From: Acidobacteriota bacterium
GTDB lineage: Bacteria; Acidobacteriota; Blastocatellia; Pyrinomonadales; Pyrinomonadaceae
Reading direction: 5' to 3'
DNA length: 64,000 nt
NCBI GenBank assembly: GCA_019242475.1
Contig: JAFAVK010000127.1
Span: 1 to 64,000, forward strand
How positions within the stretch are numbered: position 1 is the first letter of the stretch; the number at the start of each line of letters is the position of its first letter. Of this stretch, positions 9,431-18,711 are shown in pieces. A model generated the notes under the pieces. That model ran no database searches. It was not told where the DNA came from and was given only the letters and a program-made list of their open reading frames with translations. The position numbers and the translations under genes are program-made.

Positions 9431-9779
9431 CCGGCAGTCGAAGCTTTTGCCCGTTTTCCCGGGAAAATCGCAGCCGCGGGAGGATTCCGCGGGCCGGCAG
9501 ACGCCATTTGCCGCCCGGCAGATGCTGTCTGCCGGCGGGCAAATGGCGTCTGCCGGCGGGCAAGTCCCACTTGCCGCCCGGCGGAACCGACTTGCCGGCG
9601 GGCGAAAGCCATTTGCCCGGGGCAAATGGGATTTGCCGCCCGGCAGATGCCATTTGCCCGCCGGCAGACAGCATCTGCCGGGCGGCAAATCGGTTCTGCC
9701 GGGCGGCAAATGGCGTCTGCCCCGGGCGGCGCGGCGGCAAAACGGCTCGCAGCGACTGCCTACTGCCGTCTGCCTGCTA
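9422..9779. repeat. 21-bp-period array of GC-rich palindromes, nested between GGCAGTA-type arms
   Basis: This 346-bp gap between convergent genes holds no gene. From 9486 to 9730 there are about 12 units, each a 15-bp near-palindromic core (TTTGCCGCCCGGCAG or its reverse complement, with variants) plus a 6-bp spacer (for example ATGCCA), period 21 with one 20-bp step at 9626-9632. Clear cores start at 9507, 9528, 9549, 9570, 9591, 9612, 9632, 9653, 9674, 9695 and 9716. Units occur in both orientations. Outside the array, GGCAGTAGCCGGCAGTCG (9423-9440) and CGACTGCCTACTGCCG (9753-9768) form loose inverted arms. Because 21 is a multiple of 3, several reading frames stay open here; these are artefacts. 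Confidence 0.9.
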
Positions 9780-10808
9780 ACTCTTCGGCGCGACGTAGGT
9801 GCGGCGGGTCTTGACGGCGAGCTTGCCCTGGGACTTCTGGGCCGCGGGCTTGACCGTGAGCTTGAGCTTGCGGACGGTGCCGTCGTGCTTGCGGTTGGTG
9901 GGGACGAAGGCGAGCTGGTAGCGCGTGCGGAGGTGTTCGATGAGCGTCTCGAAGGTCTGGTCGAGCTTCTCCGGCTTGTCGTCGAGCACTTCGCCGCCGG
10001 TCTCCTCCGCGAGGTCGTTGACGCGCAGCTTCGGGACGCCGACGGCGCCCGCGACGCCCGTCATCGCCCTCATCACGCCGCTCTCCACCCTCTGCCCCGC
10101 CGTGCGCGGGATGAGGCCGCAGACGACGCTGCCCGACTCGTAGACCTCGCGCTTCGCCTCGCCGACCGAAGGGCCGCCGAAGCAGTCGATGTTGCTCGTC
10201 ACGCCCGTGATGACGACGATGACGCGGCGGCCGACGGGGTTCCCGGCCTTCACCATGTAGTGCGCCGCCTCGTAGAAGGCTTTGTCCAGGCAGTGGTTGG
10301 CCTCCTCGTCGTGGCCGGGCACGCGGTCGAGCGCGTCCGAGACCTCCTGCCGGTCGCGCGTGAACTCTTGAACCATATCGACCGAGTCGTGATAAGCCAT
10401 CACGGCCAGCTCGTCCTCCGGCTTGAGGCGCGCGATGGCCTCGCGCGCGGCGTGGCGCACGTGCTCGCCGAAGGGGTCGAGGCAGCCGCCGCGGTCGATG
10501 AGGAGCACGACGGAGAGCGGCAGGCTGTCCTGGCTGAAGTGCTTGATCTGCTGCGGCACGCCGTCCTCCGCGAGCGTGAAGTCCTCGCGCTTGAGGTCGC
10601 CCACCACCCGCCCCGTCTTCTTCTGGAGGACGAGCGCGTCGAGGACGACGAGGTCAACGTCGGTCTTCACGACCTCCTCTTCGCCGACCGGGATCGCGGC
10701 CCCCGCCGGGCCGACGGTGCGCGGGCGCGTCTGCGGCGCGACTGTTTTCGGGAGGGCGAAGGCAAGGGGCAGGACGGAGAGGGCGAGCGCGAGTGCGAGT
10801 CTCTTCAT
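9777..10808 (-). CDS. VWFA-related acidobacterial-type secreted protein
   Basis: 343 residues with an N-terminal signal peptide (MKRLALALALSVLPLAFALP). A VWFA-like fold follows: VDLVVLDALVLQKKTGRVV, a Leu-Lys-Arg-Glu-Asp-Phe motif, then a hydrophobic strand SVVLLID. This matches the VWFA-related proteins abundant in Acidobacteriota. The metal-binding MIDAS motif, normally D-x-S-x-S, reads D-R-G-G-C here, so metal binding is doubtful. A good Shine-Dalgarno (AAGGAGA) precedes the ATG. The function of the family is unknown; extracellular protein interaction is the usual guess. The stop codon touches the repeat element downstream. Confidence 0.85.
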   Translation of the reverse strand: MKRLALALALSVLPLAFALPKTVAPQTRPRTVGPAGAAIPVGEEEVVKTDVDLVVLDALVLQKKTGRVVGDLKREDFTLAEDGVPQQIKHFSQDSLPLSVVLLIDRGGCLDPFGEHVRHAAREAIARLKPEDELAVMAYHDSVDMVQEFTRDRQEVSDALDRVPGHDEEANHCLDKAFYEAAHYMVKAGNPVGRRVIVVITGVTSNIDCFGGPSVGEAKREVYESGSVVCGLIPRTAGQRVESGVMRAMTGVAGAVGVPKLRVNDLAEETGGEVLDDKPEKLDQTFETLIEHLRTRYQLAFVPTNRKHDGTVRKLKLTVKPAAQKSQGKLAVKTRRTYVAPKS

Positions 10809-11048
10809 GGGGGTTCTCCTTCAGTCTCTCGGGCAAGAGAGTTCCGACGCGGCGCGGCCTTGAATTGCGAGGTGACGGCGCGTCCGACCGCTGGGCGAGT
10901 TAATTTCTGTCTCCGCGCACGCAGGCGAGCAAGGCCCGTGCCCGTTGAAGGAGCTGCGGTTTTCTCTCCCGCCCGGCGCGCGGCCGCGTGCGAAACGGTG
11001 CAGCGCCGACACCATTTCGTCAGAGCGGGTCGGGCGGCGGGCTGCGCT

Positions 11049-12386
11049 TTAACCGCGGAGGGCGGGGCGGGCCTCTATGGAGCGGACGTGTGTGGAGAAG
11101 GTGCGGTGCGTGCTCATGAGGAAGGCGTGCGAGCTGGAGCGCAGGGCGTTGCCGTGCGTGGCGAGCAGGCGCACCATGCGGCTGAAGGCGGTGGCGCCGT
11201 AGTAGTAGCCGTCGCGCAAGGAGACGAGCACGTCGGCCGTGTGGCGCACGCGCGGCGCGAAGACCGAGCCGTAGACGTTCGCCAGTGCGTCCGGGTAGGT
11301 GTGCCCCCAAGTGCGCGCCAGCCAGTCGGCGTCGCGCGCGAAGCCGGCCCCGTCAAAGCGCCCCTCGACCCCGAGCGAGAGCACGGCCGGCGCGAGCCCC
11401 AGAGGGTCTCCGCCCGTCTGCTCGTAGCGGTAGAAGGTCTCGCCGCCCCGCTCCGCGCGGTGTATGCGCGCGCCGCCCGCAGCTCCTTTCACGACCGCGG
11501 TCTCGCCGTCACGGTAGACGCTGAAGTCCACGCCTTCCAGCCCGCCCAAAGATTCGGCCAGCTCGCCGCGGTCGGTCTCCTCGCCGCAGTAGAGCGCCGC
11601 GTAGCCGCACAGGCCGAAGGCGGGCGCCGAGACGCGCCTGCGTCCGCGGGGCCGCCGCATGTGGCTCACGACCTCGTAGCCGTTGCGCGCGAGGTGGGAC
11701 TGCAAGTGCAGGCGCCGGTTCTCGACGAGGTTCATCCCGTGGTCTGAGAAGAGCACGACCTCGGTCTCGGAGCCGGCCGCCTTTTGTATCTCGCGCAGCA
11801 GCTTATCCAGAGATTCCAGCGCGACGGCGAGGCGCGCGGGGCCGCCGATGTGGAGCAGCCCGTCGGTCGCCTTGAGGAAGCCGAAGAAGTCGCGCGCGGG
11901 CGGCGCCGAAAGAAAGCGCTCGCGGAAGCGGCGCATGTCCGCGCGCCAGACCGCCTCGGTCGCGACGTAGATGAGGAACTCGAAGGCGAGCGGCTCCTGG
12001 TAGTCCAGCTCGTCCATGTAGGACGAGGGCACCTTGTCGGGCGTCCGCCGGCCGATGTACTTGCGCACGCCGCCGCGCAGCTCCCGCGCCTCGCGGTCGA
12101 AGTAGAGGCTCTCGTACCCGTTGGGCGGCGTCGCCCCGAGCATCTCGGCCAGCGCGACGTTCGTCAGCGTGGGGAAGGGCGAGAGCAGGCGCGCGGGCTC
12201 TTCGAAGTTGTCGAACATCCCGCGCGACTTCGCCTCGCGGACGACTTCGAAGGGCACGCCGTCCAGGCACAGCAGCAGGCGGCGCGGCCGCTCCTGCGGT
12301 TTGACGACACGCAGCGTCGTCTTCGTCTGCGCCTCACGCGCCGTCAAAAGAGGCGTCGGGTCATGCGACGGACACACTTCGCTCAT
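11049..12386 (-). CDS. Alkaline-phosphatase-superfamily protein (type I phosphodiesterase / nucleotide pyrophosphatase-like)
   Basis: 445 residues. It carries the metal-site motifs of the superfamily: LCLDGVPFE (first Asp, about residue 41), FPTLTNVALAEM (candidate nucleophile Thr), VLFSDHGMNL (Asp-His pair) and a C-terminal SSSHAFLMSTH (late His). No signal peptide is evident, so it is probably cytoplasmic. A GGGAGGGG ribosome site precedes the ATG. The likely reaction is hydrolysis of a phosphate mono- or diester; the substrate is not identifiable. It stands 25 bp downstream of a TPR-protein gene on the same strand and may be co-transcribed with it. Confidence 0.8.
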   Translation of the reverse strand: MSEVCPSHDPTPLLTAREAQTKTTLRVVKPQERPRRLLLCLDGVPFEVVREAKSRGMFDNFEEPARLLSPFPTLTNVALAEMLGATPPNGYESLYFDREARELRGGVRKYIGRRTPDKVPSSYMDELDYQEPLAFEFLIYVATEAVWRADMRRFRERFLSAPPARDFFGFLKATDGLLHIGGPARLAVALESLDKLLREIQKAAGSETEVVLFSDHGMNLVENRRLHLQSHLARNGYEVVSHMRRPRGRRRVSAPAFGLCGYAALYCGEETDRGELAESLGGLEGVDFSVYRDGETAVVKGAAGGARIHRAERGGETFYRYEQTGGDPLGLAPAVLSLGVEGRFDGAGFARDADWLARTWGHTYPDALANVYGSVFAPRVRHTADVLVSLRDGYYYGATAFSRMVRLLATHGNALRSSSHAFLMSTHRTFSTHVRSIEARPALRG

Positions 12387-12411
12387 AAGAACCCCTCCCG
12401 GCTCGCCCGTC

Positions 12412-13770
12412 CTAGTTGGCTTGCTGTCCCTTCGCCTCAGACGTCTCTTCGCCGCCGGCGTTCTCGCTGACCTTGTTGCGCGTGAGCTTGTAGGGCTCTT
12501 TGAGGCCGCGCTTGGCGTCCTCGTGCGAGTCGTAGACGTTGGGGCGCGCGAGGACGGCCTCGTACTGCTTGACCGCCTCCTCGCGCCGGCCCGCGAGGTC
12601 GAGCGCCTGCGCGTGGCGCAGACGCGCGCGCGTCACCATCGAGGCTTCGGCGCCGGGCACGGCCGCCGCGGCCGCCAGCTCTTTGGCCGCGCGCTCGGGC
12701 TGGCCGGCGACGAGCAGCGCGTCGCCGTAGTTGTAGTGGACGAGGTCGAGCGGAACTTTCGGCGCGTTCGGGCCGTGGGCGGGCGCGAGCAGCGAGTCGA
12801 AGACGGCGAACGCCTCCGCCTCGGTCTTCTTCGCGGCCTCGGGGTTGGTGGCGCGCTCCTCCTCGGCCTGCGAGACGAGCGCGTCAGCCGCCTCCATCTT
12901 CAGGAGGTAGTTGCGCGGGTACTTCGCCGCCAGCTCCGACGCGTAGTTGTAAGCCTCCCGGTAGCGGCGCTCGCGCTTGAGCAGCGCGATGAGCAGCGTC
13001 TTCGCGTCGTCGCGCGCGTAGTGCCCCTCGCGCGCGACCTCTTCGAGCGTGGCGATGCCCCGCTTCTTCGAGCCGCGGTAGCCGATCACGGTCGCGCCCA
13101 GCTTGACGATGGGCGGCAGCGCCCCGACCACGTAGTCGTACATCCCGATAGTCACCTTCGCGTCGGTGTACGTGGGGTCGATCTTGAGGAGGTCGCGGTG
13201 GTGGCCGACCGAGTCCTTGCCGTTCGTCATGGCGGACATGAAGCTGCGCTCGACCATGCTGCCCCACGCGGCCTTGAGCCCCTCGACCGCGCCGAGGTAG
13301 TAGAGCGCGTCCGTGTCCTTCGGGTTCCCCCTGAGCCGCGCCTCGCACAGCTCCTTCGTCTTGCGCGTCAGGTCGCGGAAAACGGTCTGCACTTCGGGGT
13401 CAACCTGGTCGTCCTTCTCCTTGTAGAAGCCCTCGTTGTTGTAGAGCGACGCCTGAAGTCTACGCGACTCGTTGAGCGTCTTGAGCCAGAGGCTCGCGGC
13501 GAGCAGCTCGTAGCCGGCGGGGTGGTCGGGGAAGACGGTCGTGATCTCGCGGAAGTGGCGGCGCGCGGCCTCGTAGTCGAGGTTGTAGAGCGCGTCGAAC
13601 CCTTCGGCGCGCATCGCGTCGAGGCGCTTCTGGTCGAAGGGAACGGCCGCCGCCTCACGCTCGGCCGCCGGCGCCGCGGCCGCCGCCTTCGTCTTCTTAA
13701 CCTGAGCCGGCGCGGCCGTCGCCACCGCCGCCGTCGCCAACATCGTCGCCAAAAGTCTCTTGAAGTTCAT
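12412..13770 (-). CDS. Secreted TPR-repeat protein
   Basis: 452 residues. An N-terminal signal peptide (about 1-23, cleavage near APAQ) is followed by an Ala-rich stretch and then helical TPR-like repeats, clearest at 55-110 ([20 protein letters not shown]) and 270-400 ([28 protein letters not shown]). The middle (150-250) is a conserved helical region without clear TPRs. It probably acts as a periplasmic scaffold. It lies just upstream of the phosphatase-like gene and 30 bp downstream of threonine synthase on the same strand, so the three may form one transcript. No catalytic motif was recognised. Confidence 0.82.
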   Translation of the reverse strand: MNFKRLLATMLATAAVATAAPAQVKKTKAAAAAPAAEREAAAVPFDQKRLDAMRAEGFDALYNLDYEAARRHFREITTVFPDHPAGYELLAASLWLKTLNESRRLQASLYNNEGFYKEKDDQVDPEVQTVFRDLTRKTKELCEARLRGNPKDTDALYYLGAVEGLKAAWGSMVERSFMSAMTNGKDSVGHHRDLLKIDPTYTDAKVTIGMYDYVVGALPPIVKLGATVIGYRGSKKRGIATLEEVAREGHYARDDAKTLLIALLKRERRYREAYNYASELAAKYPRNYLLKMEAADALVSQAEEERATNPEAAKKTEAEAFAVFDSLLAPAHGPNAPKVPLDLVHYNYGDALLVAGQPERAAKELAAAAAVPGAEASMVTRARLRHAQALDLAGRREEAVKQYEAVLARPNVYDSHEDAKRGLKEPYKLTRNKVSENAGGEETSEAKGQQAN

Positions 13771-13800
13771 AAAAACCTTCCGCCCAAATTTAAAGAACGC

Positions 13801-14976
13801 TCATCCGGAGCCGCCCCCGAAACTCTCCAGGTACTTCACGCCCGCGCCCGTGTTGAAGAGCACGACGCGCTCGTCCCTCTTCACTTCGCCGCGTTCGATC
13901 AATTTCCGCAGCGCCGGCAGACACGCCGCGCCCTCGGGCGCGACGAACAGCCCCTCGGCCGCGCCTATCTCTCCGACCGCGGCCAACAACTCCTCGTCGC
14001 TCACCGCCACGGCCGCGCCGTTCGAGGCGCGCAGCGCGTCGAGAATGAGGAAGTCGCCCACGGCCTTCGGCACTCTCAACCCGGAAGCGACGGTCGCCGC
14101 GTTTTCAAACTCGTCGGCGAAGCGCTTCCCCTCCTCGAACGCACGCACAATCGGCGCGCACCCTTCGGACTGGACGGAGACCATGCGCGGGCGCTTCGAC
14201 CCGATCCAGCCCAGCGCCTCCATCTCTGCGAACGCCTTCCACATGCCGACCAGCCCCGTGCCGCCGCCCGTCGGGTAGACGCACACATCGGGCAGCTCCC
14301 ACTCGAACTGCTCGGCCAGCTCGTAGCCGAGCGTCTTCTTGCCCTCGACGCGGTACGGCTCTTTCAAAGTCGAAACGTCGAACCAGCCCTCGGCCTCTTT
14401 GCGCCGCCCGACCTCCGCGCCGCAGTCGGTGATTAAGCCTTCCATGAGCGTGACGTGCGCGCCCGTCTGCTCGCACTCGACGACGTTAGCGCGCGGCGTA
14501 TCCTTCGGCATGAAGATGTGCGCTTCGAGCCCTGCGCGCGCGGCGTAGGCGGCCAGCGCCCCGGCGGCGTTCCCGGCCGAAGGGACGGCGAGCTTCTTGA
14601 CGCCCAACTCCTTCGCCATCGAGACGGCGGCCGTCATCCCGCGCGCCTTGAAGCTCTGCGTCGGGTTCTGCGACTCGTCCTTGACGTAAAGGTTCGGCAG
14701 CCCCAGTCGCGCGCCCAGGCGCTCGGCCCTGAGCAGCGGCGTCCAGCCTTCCCCGAGCGAGACGATATTTTCTTCGCGCTCGACGGGCAGCACTTCCGCG
14801 TAACGCCATAGGTCGGCCCTTCTCCCCTTCAAACTCTCTCGGGTCAGAGTGCGCGCCGCCGTGTCCAAGTCATACCGCACGAGCAGCGGCCGGCCGCACT
14901 CGGTGCAGAGGTTGTGCAACCGCCGTGCCTCGTAAGCCGTGCCGCACAGCGCGCATTCCAGATGTGTGACGTTCAT
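13801..14976 (-). CDS. thrC: Threonine synthase
   Basis: 391 residues. It converts O-phosphohomoserine to threonine with PLP. An N-terminal zinc-ribbon-like segment has CALC (8-11) and CTEC (24-27). The PLP lysine is in [10 protein letters not shown] (about residue 109), and the glycine-rich phosphate loop is [11 protein letters not shown]. The N-terminal Cys-rich segment is typical of the longer bacterial/archaeal ThrC type. It is cytoplasmic and the last step of threonine synthesis. No other threonine gene is adjacent. A related PLP lyase such as threonine dehydratase is less likely because of the zinc ribbon and overall length. Confidence 0.93.
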   Translation of the reverse strand: MNVTHLECALCGTAYEARRLHNLCTECGRPLLVRYDLDTAARTLTRESLKGRRADLWRYAEVLPVEREENIVSLGEGWTPLLRAERLGARLGLPNLYVKDESQNPTQSFKARGMTAAVSMAKELGVKKLAVPSAGNAAGALAAYAARAGLEAHIFMPKDTPRANVVECEQTGAHVTLMEGLITDCGAEVGRRKEAEGWFDVSTLKEPYRVEGKKTLGYELAEQFEWELPDVCVYPTGGGTGLVGMWKAFAEMEALGWIGSKRPRMVSVQSEGCAPIVRAFEEGKRFADEFENAATVASGLRVPKAVGDFLILDALRASNGAAVAVSDEELLAAVGEIGAAEGLFVAPEGAACLPALRKLIERGEVKRDERVVLFNTGAGVKYLESFGGGSG

Positions 14977-15244
14977 CCGTCCCGGCCCCTCCGATTCGCC
15001 TGATTTTCCGAAGAATTAGATGCCTTTTGTGGCCGGGGCGCACGGACGGCGCGCGGAATTTTCCCGCGTTTTCGCCCGGCCTGACGCCCCGTCTGTGACA
15101 CTTTCAAGTCTCTCACAACGCCGCTCGACCTGTCAGGTGGAGCGTCGCTGCTGCGCACCTCCCTGCGGTGCAAAACGCGAGGGCCGCCGCCGGGCACAGC
15201 GGCCCGACGAACGACCCTCAACTAACCTTTGAGCAAAGCGTTGA

Positions 15245-15685
15245 TTAGCGTGCGAGGATGAACGCCTCGGAGCGCGCGGCCTCGGCCTGCGCCGATTTCA
15301 TCACGCCCGCGAGCGCCGCGTAGACCTCGACCCACGCGGCCTCCACCTCGGGCGTGAAGTCTTCACCCAGGCCCTTCCTCAGCGTCCAGATGAGGGCGCG
15401 GCCGACCGTGTCGTAGTCGCGCTCGCGCACGCCGTAGCCCGCGTGGCGCGCGCCCAGCGCGCAGACCGCCGGCAGAACCTGTTCGAGCCGGTCGAGGCTT
15501 TTGACGGCCACGCCGAGCATCTGCATCAGCTTGCGCCCCTGCTCGACCATGTCCCCCTTGAAGAGCGCTTCGAGCGCCGGGTCGAGGTCGAACAGCCGCC
15601 CGTAAAAGAGCGTCGCCGCCGCGTCGGCAATCGGCACGACCTTCTTGAAACTCTCCTGCACCAGCCTGACCTGCTCAGCGTTCAT
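15245..15685 (-). CDS. Single-domain globin
   Basis: 146 residues from the ATG at 15685, chosen because GGGAGGGG lies just upstream; a longer in-frame extension to 15730 has no support. The sequence has the globin pattern: LFYGRLFDLDP near the N-terminus (B/C helices), a middle E-helix region (LMQMLGVAVKSLDRL), and the probable proximal haem histidine in ALGARHAGYGV. It resembles the haem domain of flavohaemoglobins and Vitreoscilla-type single-domain globins, without an FAD/NAD domain. Likely oxygen or NO handling in the cytoplasm. Confidence 0.88.
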   Translation of the reverse strand: MNAEQVRLVQESFKKVVPIADAAATLFYGRLFDLDPALEALFKGDMVEQGRKLMQMLGVAVKSLDRLEQVLPAVCALGARHAGYGVRERDYDTVGRALIWTLRKGLGEDFTPEVEAAWVEVYAALAGVMKSAQAEAARSEAFILAR

Positions 15686-15846
15686 CGCCCCTCCCGCACC
15701 CACAGGATGTCGCCCCCGGGCTCGCTCCAAACCTCACCCCGCTAACGCGTAAACGGGACGCGTCGGGGATCAGGGCGAGGCCGCGGGCCGCAGTTCTTGA
15801 CTGTTTGCGCGCGCCCCGGACGGGTGCTAGAGTCGTGCCACCGAAG

Positions 15847-16749
15847 ATGGCAATCCGCTTAATCGCCCTCGACCTGGACGGCACGCTGCTCGACTCGCGC
15901 GGGCGTGTGTCGGAGCGCAACCGCGCGGCCATCGACGAGGCGCGGGCGCGCGGCGTCGGCGTGGCGCTCGTCACGGGGCGGCGCTTCCGCGACGCGCGGC
16001 CGCTGGCCCTGGAACTGGGGTTGGACGTGCCGGTCATCGCGCACAACGGCGCGCTCACGAAGCACGCCGAGTCGCTCGAAACGGTGGCGGCCGTGCTGAT
16101 GCCGGTCGGGGCCGCGCGCGCGGTCGTACGCGTCGGGAGGGGTCACGGCGCCGACGCGCTCGTCAGCGACGACCACGTCGGGGCGGGCCTCCTCGTCTAC
16201 GACCACATCAGCCCCGGCAACACCGCGCTCGCCAGGTACGTCGAGTGGTCGCGCCGCGTGGTGGGCGAGGACGCGGCCGCGGCTATCCGGCGCGTCGAGT
16301 CGCTGGACGCGTACCTCGACCACGACCCGCTGCACGTCGCCTTCTCGGGCGGCTGCGCGGCGATGGAGCGTCTGTCGGAGGTGATGCGGAAGGAGTTGGA
16401 CGGCAGCGTGCGGCTGCTGCTCACGCTCTACCCGAAGATGGACTTCGCGCTGCTCGACGTGCTGCACCCGGAGGCTTCGAAGGGCGCGGGGCTCGCGGCC
16501 GTGGCGGCCGAAGCCGCGCTCACGCGCGAGGAGGTGATGGCCGTCGGCGACAACTTCAACGACCTGGAGATGCTGGAATGGGCGGGCACCGGCGTCCTGA
16601 TGGGCAACGCCGACCCCGCGCTCCACGCCGCGGGCCGCTTCCACTCGACGGCCGCCAACGACGACGCCGGCGTCGCCGACGCGATTGAGAGATACGTTCT
16701 AAGAAATGATGAATGCGGAATGATGAATGATGAATATGATGCTGCTTGA
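15847..16749 (+). CDS. HAD-superfamily (Cof-like) phosphatase with repeat-encoded C-terminus
   Basis: About 300 residues from ATG 15847; an earlier in-frame start at 15805 is possible, but the conserved domain begins at MAIRLIAL. The HAD motifs are DLDGTLLDS (nucleophile Asp), VTGRR (motif II), a conserved Lys in a C2 cap, and GDNFNDLEML (motif IV). It belongs to the Cof/YidA sugar-phosphate phosphatase group. The normal family end comes near IERYVLR. The last 14 residues (NDECGMMNDEYDAA) are encoded by the ATGATGA-type repeat element, which seems to have replaced the original stop codon. Confidence 0.9.
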   Translation: MAIRLIALDLDGTLLDSRGRVSERNRAAIDEARARGVGVALVTGRRFRDARPLALELGLDVPVIAHNGALTKHAESLETVAAVLMPVGAARAVVRVGRGHGADALVSDDHVGAGLLVYDHISPGNTALARYVEWSRRVVGEDAAAAIRRVESLDAYLDHDPLHVAFSGGCAAMERLSEVMRKELDGSVRLLLTLYPKMDFALLDVLHPEASKGAGLAAVAAEAALTREEVMAVGDNFNDLEMLEWAGTGVLMGNADPALHAAGRFHSTAANDDAGVADAIERYVLRNDECGMMNDEYDAA

Positions 16750-16788
16750 ATTCTCTTAACTCATCATTCATCGTTCATCATTCCTTCC
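16704..16788. repeat. Heptamer-based inverted repeat (ATGATGA type)
   Basis: Left arm 16717-16734 (GGAATGATGAATGATGAA) and right arm 16761-16784 (reverse-complement copies) flank a loop of about 26 nt; one mismatch in the 18-bp core. Units are TGATGAA-like heptamers. The element covers the end of the HAD gene and stops just before the cyclophilin ribosome site. Confidence 0.85.
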
Positions 16789-16800
16789 AAAGGAGAATCA

Positions 16801-17288
16801 TGGCTAACCGCATCGCACGCATCGAGACGAACATGGGGACGATCCGCTTCGAGCTGTTGGAGGAGGACGCGCCGAAGACGGCGGAGAACTTCCGCCTGCT
16901 GGCCGAGAAGGGCTTTTACGACGGCGTCATCTTCCACCGCGTCATCAAGGGCTTCATGATTCAGGGCGGCGACCCGACGGGGACGGGGCGCGGCGGCGCT
17001 TCGGCCTGGGGCGGGCGCTTCAACGACGAGATCGACCGCTCGTCCGAACTCTACCGCGGCGCCTACACGAAGGGCACCGTGGCGATGGCGAACGCCGGGC
17101 CGAACACCAACGGCTCGCAGTTCTTCATCATGCACGCGGACTACCCGCTGCCGCCCTCCTACACCAAGTTCGGCCGCGTCATCGAAGGCCAGGACGTGGT
17201 GGACAAGATCGCCTCCGCGCCCACGCAGCCCGGCGACCGCCCCAAGAGCGACGTGGTGATGGAGAAGGTCACGATTGAGGAAGCGTGA
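16801..17288 (+). CDS. Peptidyl-prolyl cis-trans isomerase, cyclophilin type
   Basis: 162 residues from ATG 16801, which has an AAAGGAG site 5 bases upstream. It has the cyclophilin core: FHRVIKGFMIQGGDPTGTG (catalytic Arg and Phe/Met/Gln), MANAGPNTNGSQFFI (Gln-Phe-Phe-Ile) and a late FGRVIEGQDVV. No signal peptide is present, so it is a cytoplasmic protein-folding enzyme. It is single-domain, close to E. coli PpiB in size (about 164). Its stop TGA lies within the first unit of the next repeat element. Confidence 0.95.
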
Positions 17289-17390
17289 ACCGTAAACCGT
17301 GAAAAGACGCGTGAACCGTAAACGGTAAACCGTGACAAGAGAAAGACGGCTTGCCTTCCTCTTGTCACGGTTTACCGTTTACGGTTCACG
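17286..17390. repeat. Heptamer-based inverted repeat, perfect 32-bp arms
   Basis: Arms at 17310-17341 and 17359-17390 are perfectly complementary over 32 bp with a 17-nt loop. They are built of GTAAACC / GTGAACC-type heptamers, with an extra left copy at 17286-17303. The element sits between the convergent cyclophilin and ankyrin genes and could also terminate both. Confidence 0.92.
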
Positions 17391-17394
17391 TGCC

Positions 17395-18696
17395 TTACGG
17401 CTTTATTCCCGACTTGCCGCCGGCCGCCTTGAGTATCTCGACGACGGCCGTCTGGCCGTTCTGCTCGGCGAAGTCGAGGGCGGTGCGGCCGTCCTCGTAC
17501 GCGGCGTTCACTTCGGCGCCGTGTTCGAGGAGGAGCTTGACGCTCTCCTTGAGCCCCTTGCTCGCGGCGGCGATGAGCGCCGTCCAGCCCTTCGGCGTGG
17601 CCGCCCGGGCGTTGGCCTTGTTATTGAGGAGCAGGTCGAGCGTCGGGACGCGGCCGTTGGCGGCGGCGCTGATGACGGGGGTGATGCCCGCGTCGTTGCG
17701 CGCGTTCACGTCGGCGCCCTTCGCCATCAGCGCCTCGACGATGTCGTAGCCGCCCGGGCGCGGCGCCGCGAAGAGGAGCGCCGTCCCGCCGCCGTTGCCG
17801 CGCGCGTCCGCCTCCGCCCCGCGCTCCAAAAACATCTTCACCAGCGCGACGTGCCCCTGCGTGGCTGCCTTCATCAGCGCCGTGTCCTTGTCGTTGTCGC
17901 GCGCGCGCACGTCTGCGCCTTTACCCAGCAGCAGACTCACCACGTCGGCGTGCCCGAACCAAGAGGCCCAGAGCAGCGGCGTCCAACCGTCCTCGGCGCG
18001 CGCGTCAACCTCCGCGCCCTTCGCCAAAAGCTCCTCCGCCACGGCCGCGTAGCCGTTGGCCGCTGCGAAGGTGAGCGCCGTCCGCCCGTCCTTGTGGCGC
18101 GCGTTCGGGTTCGCGCCCGCCGCCAGCAGCGCGCGCACCATCGGCAGGTTCCCGTTCGACGCCGCGAAGATCAGGGCCGTGCGGCCGTCCGCCGTCTGCG
18201 CGTTCACGTTCGCGCCGCGTTCGATGAGCGCGTGCGCCGTCGCCTCGTTGCCCGCCTCGGCCGCGACCATCAAAGCCGTCACGCCGTCCTCGCAGCGCGC
18301 GTTGGCGTCCGCGCCTTTTGACAAAAGCTCCTGCGCCGCCGAAGCGTCCTCCGCCGCCGCCACGTAGACGAGGGCCGCGCAGCCCTCCTTCGACTTCGTG
18401 TTCACGTCGGCGCCCGCCTTGACCGAGCCCACGACGGCCGCCGCGTCGCCGCGCCCGGCCGCGTCGAGCAGCTTGTCATTCCTGGTCGCGCGCGGCCCGC
18501 GCACGACGGTCGGCGGCTTCGGCTTGGCCGTGACCACCGCCTTCGGCTTCTTCGGCTGGATGGCGAACTGCCCGACGCCGCCCGTCAGGTCGCCCTGCGC
18601 GGCGGCTGGTAAAGCCGAGAGCAACGAGAGGCACGCGGCGGCGACGGCGGCCGCGCGCGCCTTGGCGCAAAGGGTCTGTCTGCTTCTCTGTTTCAT
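17395..18696 (-). CDS. Secreted ankyrin-repeat protein
   Basis: 433 residues. A signal peptide (about 1-34, ending ALPAAAQ) is followed by a short linker and about ten ankyrin repeats from residue 70 to the end, each with the pattern DGxTALxxAAxxGxxxxVxxLLxxGA. It is probably a periplasmic protein-interaction scaffold, as bacterial ankyrin proteins often guard or inhibit partners; no partner is evident nearby. Repeats are regular with no break. The gene ends against the inverted repeat at 17310-17390. Confidence 0.92.
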   Translation of the reverse strand: MKQRSRQTLCAKARAAAVAAACLSLLSALPAAAQGDLTGGVGQFAIQPKKPKAVVTAKPKPPTVVRGPRATRNDKLLDAAGRGDAAAVVGSVKAGADVNTKSKEGCAALVYVAAAEDASAAQELLSKGADANARCEDGVTALMVAAEAGNEATAHALIERGANVNAQTADGRTALIFAASNGNLPMVRALLAAGANPNARHKDGRTALTFAAANGYAAVAEELLAKGAEVDARAEDGWTPLLWASWFGHADVVSLLLGKGADVRARDNDKDTALMKAATQGHVALVKMFLERGAEADARGNGGGTALLFAAPRPGGYDIVEALMAKGADVNARNDAGITPVISAAANGRVPTLDLLLNNKANARAATPKGWTALIAAASKGLKESVKLLLEHGAEVNAAYEDGRTALDFAEQNGQTAVVEILKAAGGKSGIKP

Positions 18697-18711
18697 GGCT
18701 TCAAGGGGTTT

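Noticed and set aside
8447-9709. A 420-codon minus-strand frame, and an overlapping plus frame 9447-11747
   Set aside because: Both run through the 21-bp array, which keeps frames open because 21 is divisible by 3; outside it they are antisense to SDR and VWFA genes.
12121-14436. A 771-codon plus-strand frame
   Set aside because: Antisense to the TPR and threonine synthase genes, both firmly identified.
15178-15210. Hairpin GGGCCGC/GCGGCCC downstream of the globin gene as a terminator
   Set aside because: Short stem in very GC-rich DNA with no T-run; may be chance.
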